From contig CBDFKC010000003.1 of the NCBI GenBank assembly GCA_965248685.1, positions 2,666,001-2,730,000 of the forward strand: a DNA stretch of 64,000 nt. The letters run 5' to 3'. This document shows, piece by piece, positions 26,109-35,900 of the stretch; positions within the stretch are counted from its first letter, which is position 1; the number at the start of each line of letters is the position of its first letter. The position numbers were made by a program, and so were the translations under genes. Source of the stretch: VYFG01 sp965248685. GTDB taxonomy: Bacteria; Pseudomonadota; Gammaproteobacteria; Arenicellales; Poriferihabitantaceae. Under the pieces are notes generated by a model. It was given only the letters and a program-made list of their open reading frames with translations, was not told the DNA's origin and did no database searches.

Positions 26109-26280
26109 CTGGATTCCGCTGTCGAGGAATGACGAAAGGTGGGAGTTCGCAACCTCCTTTGTCGTCATCCTGGTGAAACCAGGATCCAGTCGAAAAGTGT
26201 AGACCGCAGGTCGACAAATTAATAATGAAGGCCTTCCGTTATATATAAAGCGCTGGATTCCGCTGATGCGAAATGACGCG
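26109..26280. repeat. Dispersed palindromic repeat cluster
   Basis: Three related units are present. One is CTGGATTCCGC...GGAATGACG (26109-26134). The second is the inverted form CGTCATCCTGG...CCAGGATCCAG (26163-26192), followed by the hairpin AGACCGCAGGTCGACA. The third is another direct unit at 26253-26280. The same modules recur at 29331-29387 and 60345-60535, so this is a genome-wide REP-like family. Confidence 0.8.
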
Positions 26281-26345
26281 GAGTAGTGAGAGCAGACAGG
26301 CTCTACCGCCGTCACCCCAGCGCAATCATTCCCCAAATGCCGCTT

Positions 26346-27086
26346 TTACCAGTCTTCAGTTGAAGTCCGAATATCCACCTCGAATGACCATCCCAGTGGA
26401 TCTTGTTGATAAAGATTCCAATATGCATCAGTCAGCCCGTCTAGGGAAATAAATTGGTTTAACTTTTCCCCCTCTGGTGGTGATTCCAATCGGCTAAACC
26501 ATTTCTCACCAGCGATGCCTCCATCGATGATGACATGTCCAACATGTAGTCCTTCCTTTCCATATTCTTTGGCCAACGCCTGGGCAAACGTTCGTTGCGC
26601 CGCCTTACCCGAATTGAAAGCCCCAAATCCGGCGCGACCTCGTAGTGAAGCGCTAGCGCCAGTGTAAATGAGCGTGCCACCTCCAGGTAGCATTCGGCGG
26701 GCAACTTCCCGGCCAAATAAAAATCCGCCGAAACACAACCCTTTCCAGGCATTGATAAAATAATCCGCTTCCATTTCACGGATACTGCCAGGTGTGCTAT
26801 TACCAACATTGTAAACCGCGAGGTCGAGTTTTCCGTCACCTTGGTTTTCAATATTGTCGAACAACTCTATAACGCTTGATTCCTCGGTTGCATCACAGAC
26901 AACAGGTGTCGCTGAACCGCCGGAATAATTGATTACCGCAACAACATCCTCCAACTTCCCAGGGCTTCGACCGGCGACAAAAACATGGTGGCCTTCGGCA
27001 GCAAACCGCTTGCATAGCGCGCCACCAAGACCATGTTCGGGACCAACACCGATCACAACAGCCTTGGGATTTGATTGGTCTGACAT
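26346..27086 (-). CDS. SDR-family protein lacking the catalytic tyrosine
   Basis: The product is 246 residues with an SDR Rossmann fold: VVIGVGPEHGLGGAL at the N-terminus (nucleotide loop), VAGRSPGKLE, and YNVGN in place of NNAG. The usual YxxxK active-site pair reads FNSGK, so the tyrosine is a phenylalanine while Lys is kept. The following AKEYGKEGLHVGHVIIDGGIAGEKW is typical of one divergent SDR branch in which this F appears conserved, so it is not simply a broken gene. Activity as a dehydrogenase is doubtful; a reductase with altered acid, or a non-catalytic role, is possible. It is divergent from the enolase-superfamily gene, with about 146 bp between starts. Confidence 0.8.
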   Translation of the reverse strand: MSDQSNPKAVVIGVGPEHGLGGALCKRFAAEGHHVFVAGRSPGKLEDVVAVINYSGGSATPVVCDATEESSVIELFDNIENQGDGKLDLAVYNVGNSTPGSIREMEADYFINAWKGLCFGGFLFGREVARRMLPGGGTLIYTGASASLRGRAGFGAFNSGKAAQRTFAQALAKEYGKEGLHVGHVIIDGGIAGEKWFSRLESPPEGEKLNQFISLDGLTDAYWNLYQQDPLGWSFEVDIRTSTEDW

Positions 27087-27232
27087 AAGTCTTCTCCACT
27101 CGTATAAAACTAAATTTTACATCCGGAACGGCTTAGGACGATAGACAAAATCTCAATCAATCGAACCCGGATCCGGGGTAGCTGAAGTATACTTTCCATC
27201 TGATTTCAATCCACCAGAGCAAAATTGAATTG

Positions 27233-28339
27233 ATGAAGGTTACCCGCATTGAGGTTTATGGATACGATTTGAGCTATCGTTATGGCGACTACATCATGTC
27301 CGGTAATCAGGTTATTACTGGTTTGCCAAGCACAGTGGTGCGAATCGTTACCGACCAGGGTATTGAAGGCTGGGGCGAAGTTTGTCCACTGGGACCACTT
27401 TATCTGGTCTCCCATGGACTCGGTGCTCGCGCCGCGCTGGAACAGATGACCCAGGGTTTAATTGGAATTGACCCAACCAATCTGGCGGCAGTGCATACCG
27501 CAATGAACGCGGCACTACGGGGTCATAACTACGCTAAATGCGCCGTGGATGTCGCCTGCTGGGATTTACTTGGCAAGTCTACCAACACCGATGTGGCAAC
27601 ATTGCTGGGCGGACGTCTGCAGGAGTCTTTTGGATTGTATATTGCTGTACCACTGGGACCGCCACAGGAAATGCAGGAATACGTATTGGCACGAAAAGCC
27701 GAAGGGATTAAGCGATTTCAGCTAAAAATTGGCGCAGATCCTTTTCAGGATGCGGAAAGGGTACGCCATGTCGCAGAAGTTATCGGTGAAGAAGATTTTA
27801 TTGTCGCAGACGCGAATGGTGGCTGGCGCTTGCAGGACGCCATGATTGCGGCCCGACTAATCGAACCACTACACCGAGTCTTCTTCGAGGAGCCCTGCCG
27901 AACCCTGGAAGAATGTTTGTATGTTCGACAACATACAAACCTGCCCATGGTCCTGGACGAAGTAATCACGGATGTAAACACCATGGTAAGGGCTTTCAAT
28001 GCCCAGGGTATGGAGGCAATTAATCTAAAGATCTCGAAATTCGCCGGGCTTACCGGATCCAAACTGGTGCGCGATCTGGCCGATCAATTGGGCTTGCGGG
28101 TTACCATCGAAGATACCTGGGGCGGCGATCTGGTCACAGCGGCGGTATCCCACCTGGCCGCAAGTACCAGTGCCGAGCAGGTTTTAACCGTATCGTTTAT
28201 GAATGACTGGACCAATGAGCACATAGCCGATTATCAGCCTCGTTCGGTTAACGGTGTCGGGGCAGCGCCAACTGGTCCAGGACTCGGGGTTGAAGTAGAT
28301 ATTGATCGATTGGGTAAACCATTATTTCAGATTTCCTGA
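27233..28339 (+). CDS. Enolase-superfamily enzyme (MR/MLE type), possibly betaine epimerase
   Basis: The product is 368 residues. A TTG one codon earlier extends the frame, but ATG at 27233 is the natural start. The capping domain is followed by the barrel with a KxG/KIG base on strand 2 (RFQLKIGAD, about 165), three metal ligands in VADANGGW (about 191), FFEEPC (about 219) and MVLDEV (about 243), and NLKISKFAG (about 267) on the other face. This fits the muconate-lactonizing subgroup. Overall it resembles 4-hydroxyproline betaine 2-epimerase and cis-3-hydroxyproline dehydratases as I remember them. The nearby TMADH-like demethylase makes a betaine substrate attractive, but this is inference. 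It ends 14 bp before the glycosyltransferase-like gene. Confidence 0.82.
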   Translation: MKVTRIEVYGYDLSYRYGDYIMSGNQVITGLPSTVVRIVTDQGIEGWGEVCPLGPLYLVSHGLGARAALEQMTQGLIGIDPTNLAAVHTAMNAALRGHNYAKCAVDVACWDLLGKSTNTDVATLLGGRLQESFGLYIAVPLGPPQEMQEYVLARKAEGIKRFQLKIGADPFQDAERVRHVAEVIGEEDFIVADANGGWRLQDAMIAARLIEPLHRVFFEEPCRTLEECLYVRQHTNLPMVLDEVITDVNTMVRAFNAQGMEAINLKISKFAGLTGSKLVRDLADQLGLRVTIEDTWGGDLVTAAVSHLAASTSAEQVLTVSFMNDWTNEHIADYQPRSVNGVGAAPTGPGLGVEVDIDRLGKPLFQIS

Positions 28340-28353
28340 GTACTCACAGAGTA

Positions 28354-29313
28354 ATGTCGTCCGCCGCCATTGTCACTACCTTGAAAAGCCAGGGTCCTTC
28401 CCTGGTAACCTTTGTTAACTACCACCTGAATCTGGGATTTAAACGCATCTATCTGATGTTTGACGATCCCACCGACCCCGACCAGGAGCTGGTGTCGAAT
28501 ATCGATGGCGTAACCGCCATTCCGGTAGATGATAATACTAAAAAGCAGTGGGAGTCGTTGAGTAAGTTCGAGCGCTATGGCCAACATACCGGAAAAGAAA
28601 AACGCGCCAGACAAACGTTAAATGCGCAACTAGGGTTAATGATGGCGATGGAAGAGGGGATCGACTGGATATTGCATATCGATGCTGATGAACTGTTTTG
28701 GCCGGGTAGAAATAGCCTTGACACCCACCTGGATACTTTGATCAAGGACGAAGTTATCGCGGTTCGCTATTTTAATTTCGAAGCGGTACCGTCTACCCAT
28801 GAAATTGGCGATTATTTTTTAGAAGTCAACGCATTCAAGAAACCGAGAAAATTGCTTGAGAAACTAAATATTGATCTTAGTCAGCATTGGCAGGAAAAAA
28901 GAAAATATTTTAACTTTTACAACAACGGTAAAAGCATGTGCCGAGTGCGGGAAGATATGGTGCCCAATGACGTACATAAATGGCGCAGCCGCCAGCACTA
29001 TATAAAAACCGCGAGGTACTACTACCCTTGCATTCTTCACTATTCGTGTTGCGGTTACAATTTCTTTAAAAAGAAGTATCAACTGGTATTGGCTAATGGT
29101 TTTGATGGGACCGTATTTGGCAAGAGTACGTTAAAAGAACGCGGGTTCACCATGGATTACAATGCGTTGATGGCCTATAAAAACGGTGAAGAAGAGCGGG
29201 GCAGGGAGATTTATGCTAACCATGTAATGTTGGATGAGGAAAGGGTTCAGCATTATTGTGATCTTAAGATTATTGAACGGATCGATGTGCCTGGTCGGAT
29301 GAATGACGGGTAG
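28354..29313 (+). CDS. GT2/GT92-type glycosyltransferase
   Basis: The product is 319 residues. Its beginning (AIVTTLKSQGPSLVTFVNYHLNLGFKRIYLMFDD) matches the Glyco_tranf_2_4/GT92 group, in which an invariant acidic or Asn position follows the first strand. The DxD-like metal site is HIDADELFWPG at about 110-120. PCILHYSCCGYNFFKKKY near 230 corresponds to the conserved HY(S) block late in these proteins. It is cytoplasmic and should transfer a sugar to a glycan or lipid, but donor and acceptor are unknown. No polysaccharide operon surrounds it. It follows the enolase-superfamily gene so closely that co-transcription is likely, which is an odd pairing. Confidence 0.8.
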   Translation: MSSAAIVTTLKSQGPSLVTFVNYHLNLGFKRIYLMFDDPTDPDQELVSNIDGVTAIPVDDNTKKQWESLSKFERYGQHTGKEKRARQTLNAQLGLMMAMEEGIDWILHIDADELFWPGRNSLDTHLDTLIKDEVIAVRYFNFEAVPSTHEIGDYFLEVNAFKKPRKLLEKLNIDLSQHWQEKRKYFNFYNNGKSMCRVREDMVPNDVHKWRSRQHYIKTARYYYPCILHYSCCGYNFFKKKYQLVLANGFDGTVFGKSTLKERGFTMDYNALMAYKNGEEERGREIYANHVMLDEERVQHYCDLKIIERIDVPGRMNDG

Positions 29314-29330
29314 TGACTCATACCTCACTC

Positions 29331-29387
29331 CGTCATCCCGGTGAAGCCGGGATCCAGTCGGAAAAATGCGACCGAAGGTCGACATAA
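29331..29387. repeat. Dispersed palindromic repeat unit
   Basis: The module CGTCATCCCGG...CCGGGATCCAGTCGG, followed by ACCGAAGGTCGACATAA, has the same two-hairpin layout as 26163-26216. It sits between convergent gene ends, where it could act as a terminator or mRNA stabiliser. Confidence 0.75.
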
Positions 29388-29432
29388 AAGTTAAGGTTCA
29401 ACCCGCACGCTACCTTACAACGTCACCAACAC

Positions 29433-30854
29433 CTACCCAACCGGCGTAAAATCGAACTCCTCCGACCGCAACACTGCCTCGCTCCCCCCCAACTCTTCAA
29501 TTTTGGCAGCCTGATCGGCAAATGCCTGCGTGTTCGCCTCCTCGGGGTCGACCAAGGCCAACATCTGTCTATGGCAATAATCCAACACTTCGGCATGATC
29601 CCCCGATTCTCCAAGATCCGTTAACTCATCCGGATCTTCCTGCATATCAAATAACTCAGGTGCATACCCAGGATAATAATTATATTTCCATCTTGCATTG
29701 CGCAGCATAAACATCCCAATGGGCGAGCCGCCATCATGATATTCGCTCAGAACCGGCCGATCAAAATCCTCTCGGGAGGCCAATTCCTGGAGCGCAATTC
29801 CAGGCCTTGAGCTGCTGTCGTCAGCAACACCTGTCGCCGACAGTATCGTCGGATATATATCCACCAGCGATGCCAGTGTAGAAACAATTTTATTCTGCGG
29901 AACTCCGGGTCCACTGATAATCATCGGAATGGCCGCCGACTCATCATACAAAGTCATCTTGGTCCAAAGGCCTCGATCGCCATTATGATCTCCATGATCG
30001 CTTGTGTAGATGATCATGGTGTTGTCGAATTGTCCGGTGGTCTTGAGTGCCGCAATCACCTGGCCAATCTGATCGTCAAGGAAGCTACATAAGCCATAAT
30101 ATGATGCCCGTGCTATCTGCCGGGTGTGGTCGGTAAAATAATCGTCATAATTAAAGTTGCGTTTGATAGTCTTGGTTACCGGATGATCGGATTGTTGCTC
30201 GTCAGAAGTAAACCTGGCTTGATCCATCTTATCCAATGGATACATGTCATAAAATTTTTGTGGACAGGTAAGGGGATAATGCGGTCGCAACCATGAAACA
30301 AATAACGCCCAGGGTTTACCCTTAGCAATATTGTTTTTGTCGGCCAGCCAATCACAAGCAGCATCAGTAACCCCAACATCATATCGAGTGTAGCCATCGT
30401 CTCCCGGGCCAATCTGGTCAGCATATCCGGAACAGTCGATAACGGCCTCATGATCCCGCAGAAGTCCTTTGATCCAGCCCTTACCATCCCGTATATAGAG
30501 CGGTAGTAGTTCATTATCGAAACCGTTGTCATACTCCGCGCTGCGGTAGTGCAGCTTGCCAATGGAATCGACTCTACGGCCCTGGGCCTGGAGCTGATGT
30601 CCCCAGCTGATGGGAGTACCCTGATAGGCCTGTGAGTTACTCCAGCAGCGGGTGGCAAAGACATATTCTCCGGATGCCATGGAGGCTCGCGCCGGGACAC
30701 AAACGGGAGAGGAGGTATAAGCATTGGTGAATCTGGTTCCTTTGGCCGCCAGCGCGTCCAGGTTGGGTGTGTGAACCAGGGGATGGCCGTAGCAACCAAG
30801 GGCGTCGCGCCGGTGCTCGTCACTAAAGAGGAACAGTACATTTAAGTCAGACAT
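29433..30854 (-). CDS. Type I sulfatase, choline-sulfatase-like
   Basis: The product is 473 residues. The formylglycine site is CVPARASMASG at about 52-62 (C-x-P-x-R, matured by an FGE), within the TSSPVCVPAR context typical of choline sulfatases. Metal ligands are visible in FLFSDEHRRD at the N-terminus and in TSDHGDHNGDRGLW (about 286-299). There is no signal peptide, which agrees with cytoplasmic BetC-type enzymes and argues against the exported polysaccharide sulfatases. The C-terminal NARWKYNYYPGYAPELFDMQEDPDELTDLG is family-typical. The enzyme releases sulfate from a small sulfate ester; choline-O-sulfate is the best guess, though no betAB genes are adjacent. The gene converges with the glycosyltransferase gene. 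Confidence 0.87.
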   Translation of the reverse strand: MSDLNVLFLFSDEHRRDALGCYGHPLVHTPNLDALAAKGTRFTNAYTSSPVCVPARASMASGEYVFATRCWSNSQAYQGTPISWGHQLQAQGRRVDSIGKLHYRSAEYDNGFDNELLPLYIRDGKGWIKGLLRDHEAVIDCSGYADQIGPGDDGYTRYDVGVTDAACDWLADKNNIAKGKPWALFVSWLRPHYPLTCPQKFYDMYPLDKMDQARFTSDEQQSDHPVTKTIKRNFNYDDYFTDHTRQIARASYYGLCSFLDDQIGQVIAALKTTGQFDNTMIIYTSDHGDHNGDRGLWTKMTLYDESAAIPMIISGPGVPQNKIVSTLASLVDIYPTILSATGVADDSSSRPGIALQELASREDFDRPVLSEYHDGGSPIGMFMLRNARWKYNYYPGYAPELFDMQEDPDELTDLGESGDHAEVLDYCHRQMLALVDPEEANTQAFADQAAKIEELGGSEAVLRSEEFDFTPVG

Positions 30855-30930
30855 GATTGATTCGGAAAAAAGTAGTTGTTGCCTTAGGTGAGCAATTTAG
30901 GGGTATTTTCGATATTAAGAGTGTTCTGAA

Positions 30931-31080
30931 TTACTGAATTTCACACATTGTTCCCCTGTCAACCATAAAAACTTTGTTAGCCAGTTCCAGGGTTTCTGGC
31001 CTGTGGGTAATCAATATAACCGTTTTGCCAGCAAAATGTGCTTTCGCCAGTGAGACAAACTCTTTCTCGCTCCCCGGGTC
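30931..31080 (-). pseudogene. C-terminal remnant of an ABC transporter ATPase
   Basis: The minus strand encodes 49 codons ending at TAA (30931-30933). Read from 31080, it starts DPGSEKEF (just after the D-loop SALD would lie) and contains KTVILITHRPETL with the H-loop histidine, then ANKVFMVDRGTM, the usual ABC ATPase ending. Walker A, Walker B and signature motifs are gone. The match stops at about 31080, where plus-strand PqqD sequence begins, so this is a rearrangement junction. Confidence 0.8.
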
Positions 31081-31082
31081 AA

Positions 31083-31259
31083 ATTGGACTCAATGCAGTT
31101 GGAGCCCGTGTTTTGGAACTATTTAAAGAATTTGATTCGATTCACGACATTGTGTCGCAAATGGTTGAAGAATATGATGCCTCATCTGAACAAATTATGA
31201 CAGATGTTCTGTTTATAGTGTAGAACTTGCGTTCAAACGGGTTGGTCAAAAAAAAATGA
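31083..31259 (+). pseudogene. PqqD-domain (RiPP recognition element) fragment
   Basis: The plus strand encodes LNAVGARVLELFKEFDSI, then VSQMVEEYDASSEQIMTDV, a good PqqD/RRE pattern of about 60 residues. A TAG at 31221-31223 interrupts it, after which the same frame reads NLRSNGLVKKK, the expected end of the domain. The 5' part is missing, replaced by the inverted ABC-ATPase remnant. PqqD-type proteins recognise leader peptides in RiPP pathways and pair with the B2-type protein encoded next. Confidence 0.7.
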
Positions 31260-31387
31260 GATATCCGTAGAGTAGAACTTGATATATGCTACAACAAAGT
31301 TGGAATCTATCACGTGTTGCATTCCAGTGTATGGCCATTGTAGGGTGACGCGAACATTGCCCACATAAATACTTTAGAGCGCTTGAG

Positions 31388-31858
31388 TTGAACAATAGAC
31401 TTAATAAACTTAAATCTTTTTCGATGGGCCAATGGGGGATATTCCTATTGAGCCTGGTGCTAATTCCATTTGTTTATATAGGGCTATATGTTTTTGGTTT
31501 TAGTCGACTATATAAATGGATCCTCGCTTCTCCTTGGTTTAACAATAAGGTTGGATCTATAGAAAATATTTCTGACCAAGATATAGCGTATGCGAAACAA
31601 ACTGCTCTGGTGGTTTCAGCGGCTACCTGGAAATTATTTTTTAAAAAATCTTGCCTGAAAAGATCCTTATTACTAATCATGTTCTTACGCCGCGCGGGAA
31701 TTCCCGGTTTTATAACCATTGGGGCAAAAAAATCGAATGACAATCAATCTATCCGCGCCCACGCGTGGGTGGAGATTGATGGAGAGGTGATTAACGACTT
31801 GCCGTCCGTTGTTGAAGAATTTAACGTGCTTGCTGGGGTTTCAGAAAAATACCTATGA
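31388..31858 (+). CDS. Lasso-peptide B2-like transglutaminase-fold protein
   Basis: The product is 156 residues from a TTG at 31388 (an ATG lies 11 codons in). After a hydrophobic N-terminal helix (about 17-40), residues 80-145 form the Transglut_core3 domain: SCLKRSLLLIMFLRRAGI with the nucleophilic Cys, RAHAWVEIDGEVIND with His and Asp. The triad therefore looks intact. B2 proteins cleave leader peptides in lasso-peptide and related RiPP systems, acting with a PqqD-type B1 partner. Here B1 survives only as a fragment, no precursor or cyclase gene is visible, and the flanking genes are broken. It is probably a decaying orphan. A leaderless role in cell-surface processing cannot be excluded. 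Confidence 0.7.
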   Translation: MNNRLNKLKSFSMGQWGIFLLSLVLIPFVYIGLYVFGFSRLYKWILASPWFNNKVGSIENISDQDIAYAKQTALVVSAATWKLFFKKSCLKRSLLLIMFLRRAGIPGFITIGAKKSNDNQSIRAHAWVEIDGEVINDLPSVVEEFNVLAGVSEKYL

Positions 31859-31867
31859 GTTGGGTGA

Positions 31868-32348
31868 ATATATATTCAGGATCCCCACACTACGGTTTTT
31901 ATCGAACAGATTCGATCTCATCAGGTTGCGGTACTCGGCGCGGTAAAAAATCAAGAGAGACACTATTTATTGATCTCAATCAGTTACTCCAGTCTACCGA
32001 CGAACGAGTTCAGTTTGCATTGCAAGACGGCGATAATGCCCTGGCGCCAAAAGCGGGTTCGGGGTTTGTAGAAGGTGCGGTTGCCAAGCCGGGCGGGTAT
32101 GCGATGCGAGGAGATTCAAATGTATTGAAGGCGTTGCCAATGGCTGGCGGGGTTAACTTCGAAGCGATCAGAGGCAATATTTAAATTTTCGATAACTACC
32201 GAATGGTGAAGGCGAAACCTATAAGATTAGTTTGAATGACGTTCGAGCGGATCAACCGAAGGACCTTAGTCTAAACGATGGAGATATTATAATAGTTGGT
32301 GATAGTGCATTGAACAAACAGAATGGATCGGATTCTGGCATGGATTGA
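31868..32348 (+). pseudogene. Wza-like polysaccharide export gene, multiply frameshifted
   Basis: Three frames together spell the C-terminal half of a Wza/KpsD-type outer-membrane export protein. First comes QDPHTTVFIEQIRSHQVAVLGAVK (first SLBB start). Next, in a second frame, TLFIDLNQLLQ, DGDNALAPKAG and the second SLBB as FVEGAVAKPGGYAMRG with LPMAGG. After a stop at about 32182, a third frame gives GEGETYKISLNDV and LNDGDIIIVGDS, ending in TGA at 32346-32348. The signal and pore-forming N-terminal parts are missing. It cannot give a working exporter. Confidence 0.75.
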
Positions 32349-32974
32349 CCGGAATATTAGCTAGCGTGCATCGATCTGGAAAAAAATTCGTCGGAGGGGG
32401 CGGACTAATTTGTGTATTTATGGAAGTTGATGTTCGATACCATATGAGCCTATTTTATCACTAAAGAGTTGCGAGTAATTCTATGGATAGACTCCGTAGC
32501 CTGTTGTAATAGAAAATATTTTCGATAAGAGCACGCCATTAATCTTGAATTTTATACCGCCCATCGGAAGTCCGTAGTGCTTTTTGTGAGGATAAGGTAC
32601 TATCCGACTCGAAATTAGGATTATTTGTAGTTGTTGTAGATGCGCAATATAACTTGCATTGATCGATTAAAGGGTACTTAACGTATTCCACTTTTTCGAG
32701 TCAATACAAGCTTAGTTAGCTCATCAAATGACGAGTAAGGAAAAAACAAAAACTAAAATAAAAAAATAGCGAGTCGCCATTCACTGTTTGAATACCGATA
32801 GTGGATAAGCGGATTAAAAGCGAGTCCCGATAATTGATGGGTGCGACAGGTCGAAAATGGAGGGTGAGGTGTTTAGCAACTGATTTACACAGGCTGGGGT
32901 ATCTGCGCACGATCTAGCCTACTGTTTTGACAGCAGCGCCTTTATAGCTACGTTTTAGTGTACAGCACAACAAA
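32349..32974. other. AT-rich intergenic region upstream of the giant adhesin
   Basis: This 626-bp stretch holds no recognisable gene. A consensus TTGACA lies at 32927-32932, but the best -10 at a suitable distance is poor (TACGTT). If used, transcription would start about 14 nt before the first ATG. Confidence 0.45.
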
Positions 32975-35900
32975 ATGCCAAAATCAAATTTTTTTCAAAA
33001 TAAAACCAAATTCAATTCCAAGGTGAATCCTATGGTGAATAGCATCATAAATAGTATTGGTGGATTTTTTCAGCAAACTCCTAACAAGGCGAATGCGTCA
33101 ATGAGACAGCCTGATAACAGGATAGGTGGATTTAGTTTGTTGCAGAAAATGTACCGGCGCTTGTTTATGCGTATGGTAAAGATACTGGGGCGGGTCAGTC
33201 TCGGGTCAATGCTTGCGATGGTTCTTGGGTTGCCGGTAGCGCTTATTGACAATTCGGTACTAGTTCAACGTGCTTATGCTGGGGACGTAAACTGCTCCCC
33301 AGCAGCTAACTGTAATGCTGTAGGTGGAAGCGACATTGAGCCTGGTTCAATTACCGAAGCTGATATTGGGAATAATGCAGTTGGCAGTGCAGAAATTATA
33401 GATAGCGCTGTTGCAACGACCGAGTTAGCTCCAGGCGCCGTAACGACGGCGAAATTGGCAGACTTTTCGGTAAATAGTAGTAAGATTATCGATGGCACTG
33501 TAACTGGTACTGATGTGATGGATGAGTCTTTAACTGGTACTGACATCATGGATGGCAGTGTAGCCAGTGCAGACGTTACGGATGGATCGTTAACCGGGAC
33601 CGATATTCAAGACAACTCCATTACTAGCGATGATGTATCTGGTCTTGATATTGATGTGGACCTAGAGCCGACTGCTACAGGCAATGAAGACGTTGCCGTT
33701 GGGTCGGCAGTTTCCCTGACTGGTGGTGATAACAATACCGGCGTGGGTAGCGATATAAGTATTACTGGCGGTGGCAATAACACTGCAGTTGGTAACGCGA
33801 TCACAATCAATGGATCCAATAACGCAGTGTTCGGCGATCCCATTGGCGTAACTGGAAATAACAACGTATTCAATGCGTCCGGTAACGGAACAGTGAATGG
33901 AGAAAGTAACGTTGGTCAAATCGCCGGCACCAGCAATGTTGTAGGAGATAATAATATCGCGCTTGGGCAGAGTGTTGGAGCCAACGCAAATAGCACTGTA
34001 GCGATAGGTAATACTGCAAGTACTGGTGCAGACAATACAATCGCTGTAGGAACCAGTGCCAATGCTGATGGTGAAAGCAGTATCGCGCAAGGGTTAGGTT
34101 CATCAGCGTCGGCCGCCAATGCAACTGCCATTAGTACTGGTAGTAATGCAGATGGCTTAAACAGCGTCGCAATTGGTCCTAATAGTTCAGCGACGGACGC
34201 ATCCGCCATTGCCATAGGTACAGGTAGTAATGCAGATGGTCGAGACAGTATTGCCCAGGGATTTACTTCTTCCGCGACGAGCCAGGATGCTATTGCGCTT
34301 GGTACTTTTAGTAATGCAGATGGCACTGGCAGTATTGCCCAGGGTGTAAATTCTTCAGCATCAAACACGAACGCCATTGCGATTGGTAATGCCAGCAATG
34401 CAGATGGCACAAACAGTATCGCCCAGGGTTTCGGTTCTTCCGCGACTGGCACCAATGCCATCGCCATCGGCAATAGTGCTAATTCAGATGCAACCGCCAC
34501 CGTTTCGATTGGTAATAATTCCAATGCTAGTGCAGCGCAATCGGTTGCAATTGGTGATGACGCAACTGCTTCATTCACTGGCGCTGTGGCGGTGGGCGAC
34601 AATTCCAATGCGAGCGCTGATCAGGCAGCTGCATTTGGCGACAATGCCAATGCCGATGGTGCGCAATCAGTTGCGGTCGGTAGTGGTGCCAGGGCCCAAT
34701 CCACAGGCGGCGTTGCAATCGGAGATAATGCCAATTCAGGAGCGGCCCAGGCCATTGCCATTGGCGATGATGCCAATGCATCTTCCAATGGAGCAGTAGC
34801 TATCGGTGACAATTCCAATGCGAGTGCCGCCCAGACCATTGCAATTGGTGACGACGCCACGGCGTCAGCTTCCGGGGCAGTTGCGGTCGGTGATGGTTCC
34901 AATGCCGCTGGCGCGCAATCTGTCGCGACGGGTGACAATGCAAATGCCGCTGGTGCCCAATCTTTTGCTGGCGGTAGCAATGCTCAGGCAGGTGGCAGCC
35001 AAAGTGTGGCGATAGGGTCTGATACATCCGCGTTGGGTAGTACTGCTGTGGCAATTGGTACCAGCGCTGTTGCCAGTGGTGACCGATCGTTTGCGGCAGC
35101 TAATAATGCCGAAGCAGGAGGCGTGGCCAGTATTGCAATTGGCGAGAATACCAACGCCTCCATGTTAGGTGGTATTGCCATTGGAGATGACGCCAGTTCA
35201 ACTGGAATTCAATCACAAGCTATTGGATCCGCTACTAGGTCCAGCGGCTCCAATACGATTGCACAGGGTACTTTTGCTAACGCTTCAGGATTTCAAACCA
35301 CCGCTATTGGTGTGCAGGCTGACGCGAGTGGCACTAACAGTATCGCACAGGGAACCAATGCTACCGCCAGCAATACAGCTTCCGTTGCTGTTGGTAATAA
35401 CGCTAATGCATCCGGAGCGGGTGCTCAGGCTTCAGGTCTTAACGCTGATGCCAGTGGTAGCAATAGCACCGCGCAAGGCGTCAATGCCTCCGCGTCGGCC
35501 GCCAATGCGACTGCCATTAGTACTGGTAGTAATGCAGATGGCTTAAACAGTGTCGCAATTGGTCCTAATAGTTCAGCGACAGATGCATCCGCTATTGCTA
35601 TTGGTACAGGCAGTAATGCAGATGGTCGAGACAGTATTGCCCAGGGATTCACTTCTTCCGCGACCAGCCAGAATGCCATTGCGCTTGGTACTTTTAGTAA
35701 TGCAGATGGCACCGGGAGTATTGCTCAGGGTGTTAATTCTTCAGCATCAAACACGAATGCCATTGCGATTGGTAATGCGAGTAATGCAGATGGTACAAAC
35801 AGTATTGCCCAGGGAACCGGTGCGTCAGCCACTCAAAACAATGCTATTGCCGTGGGTAATGGGGCAGATGCAGATGGCGCACAAAGTATTGCCCAGGGAT

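Noticed and set aside
32716..32910. 64-codon minus-strand frame upstream of the adhesin
   Set aside because: It is AT-driven, has a Phe-rich tail and no ribosome site or recognisable family.
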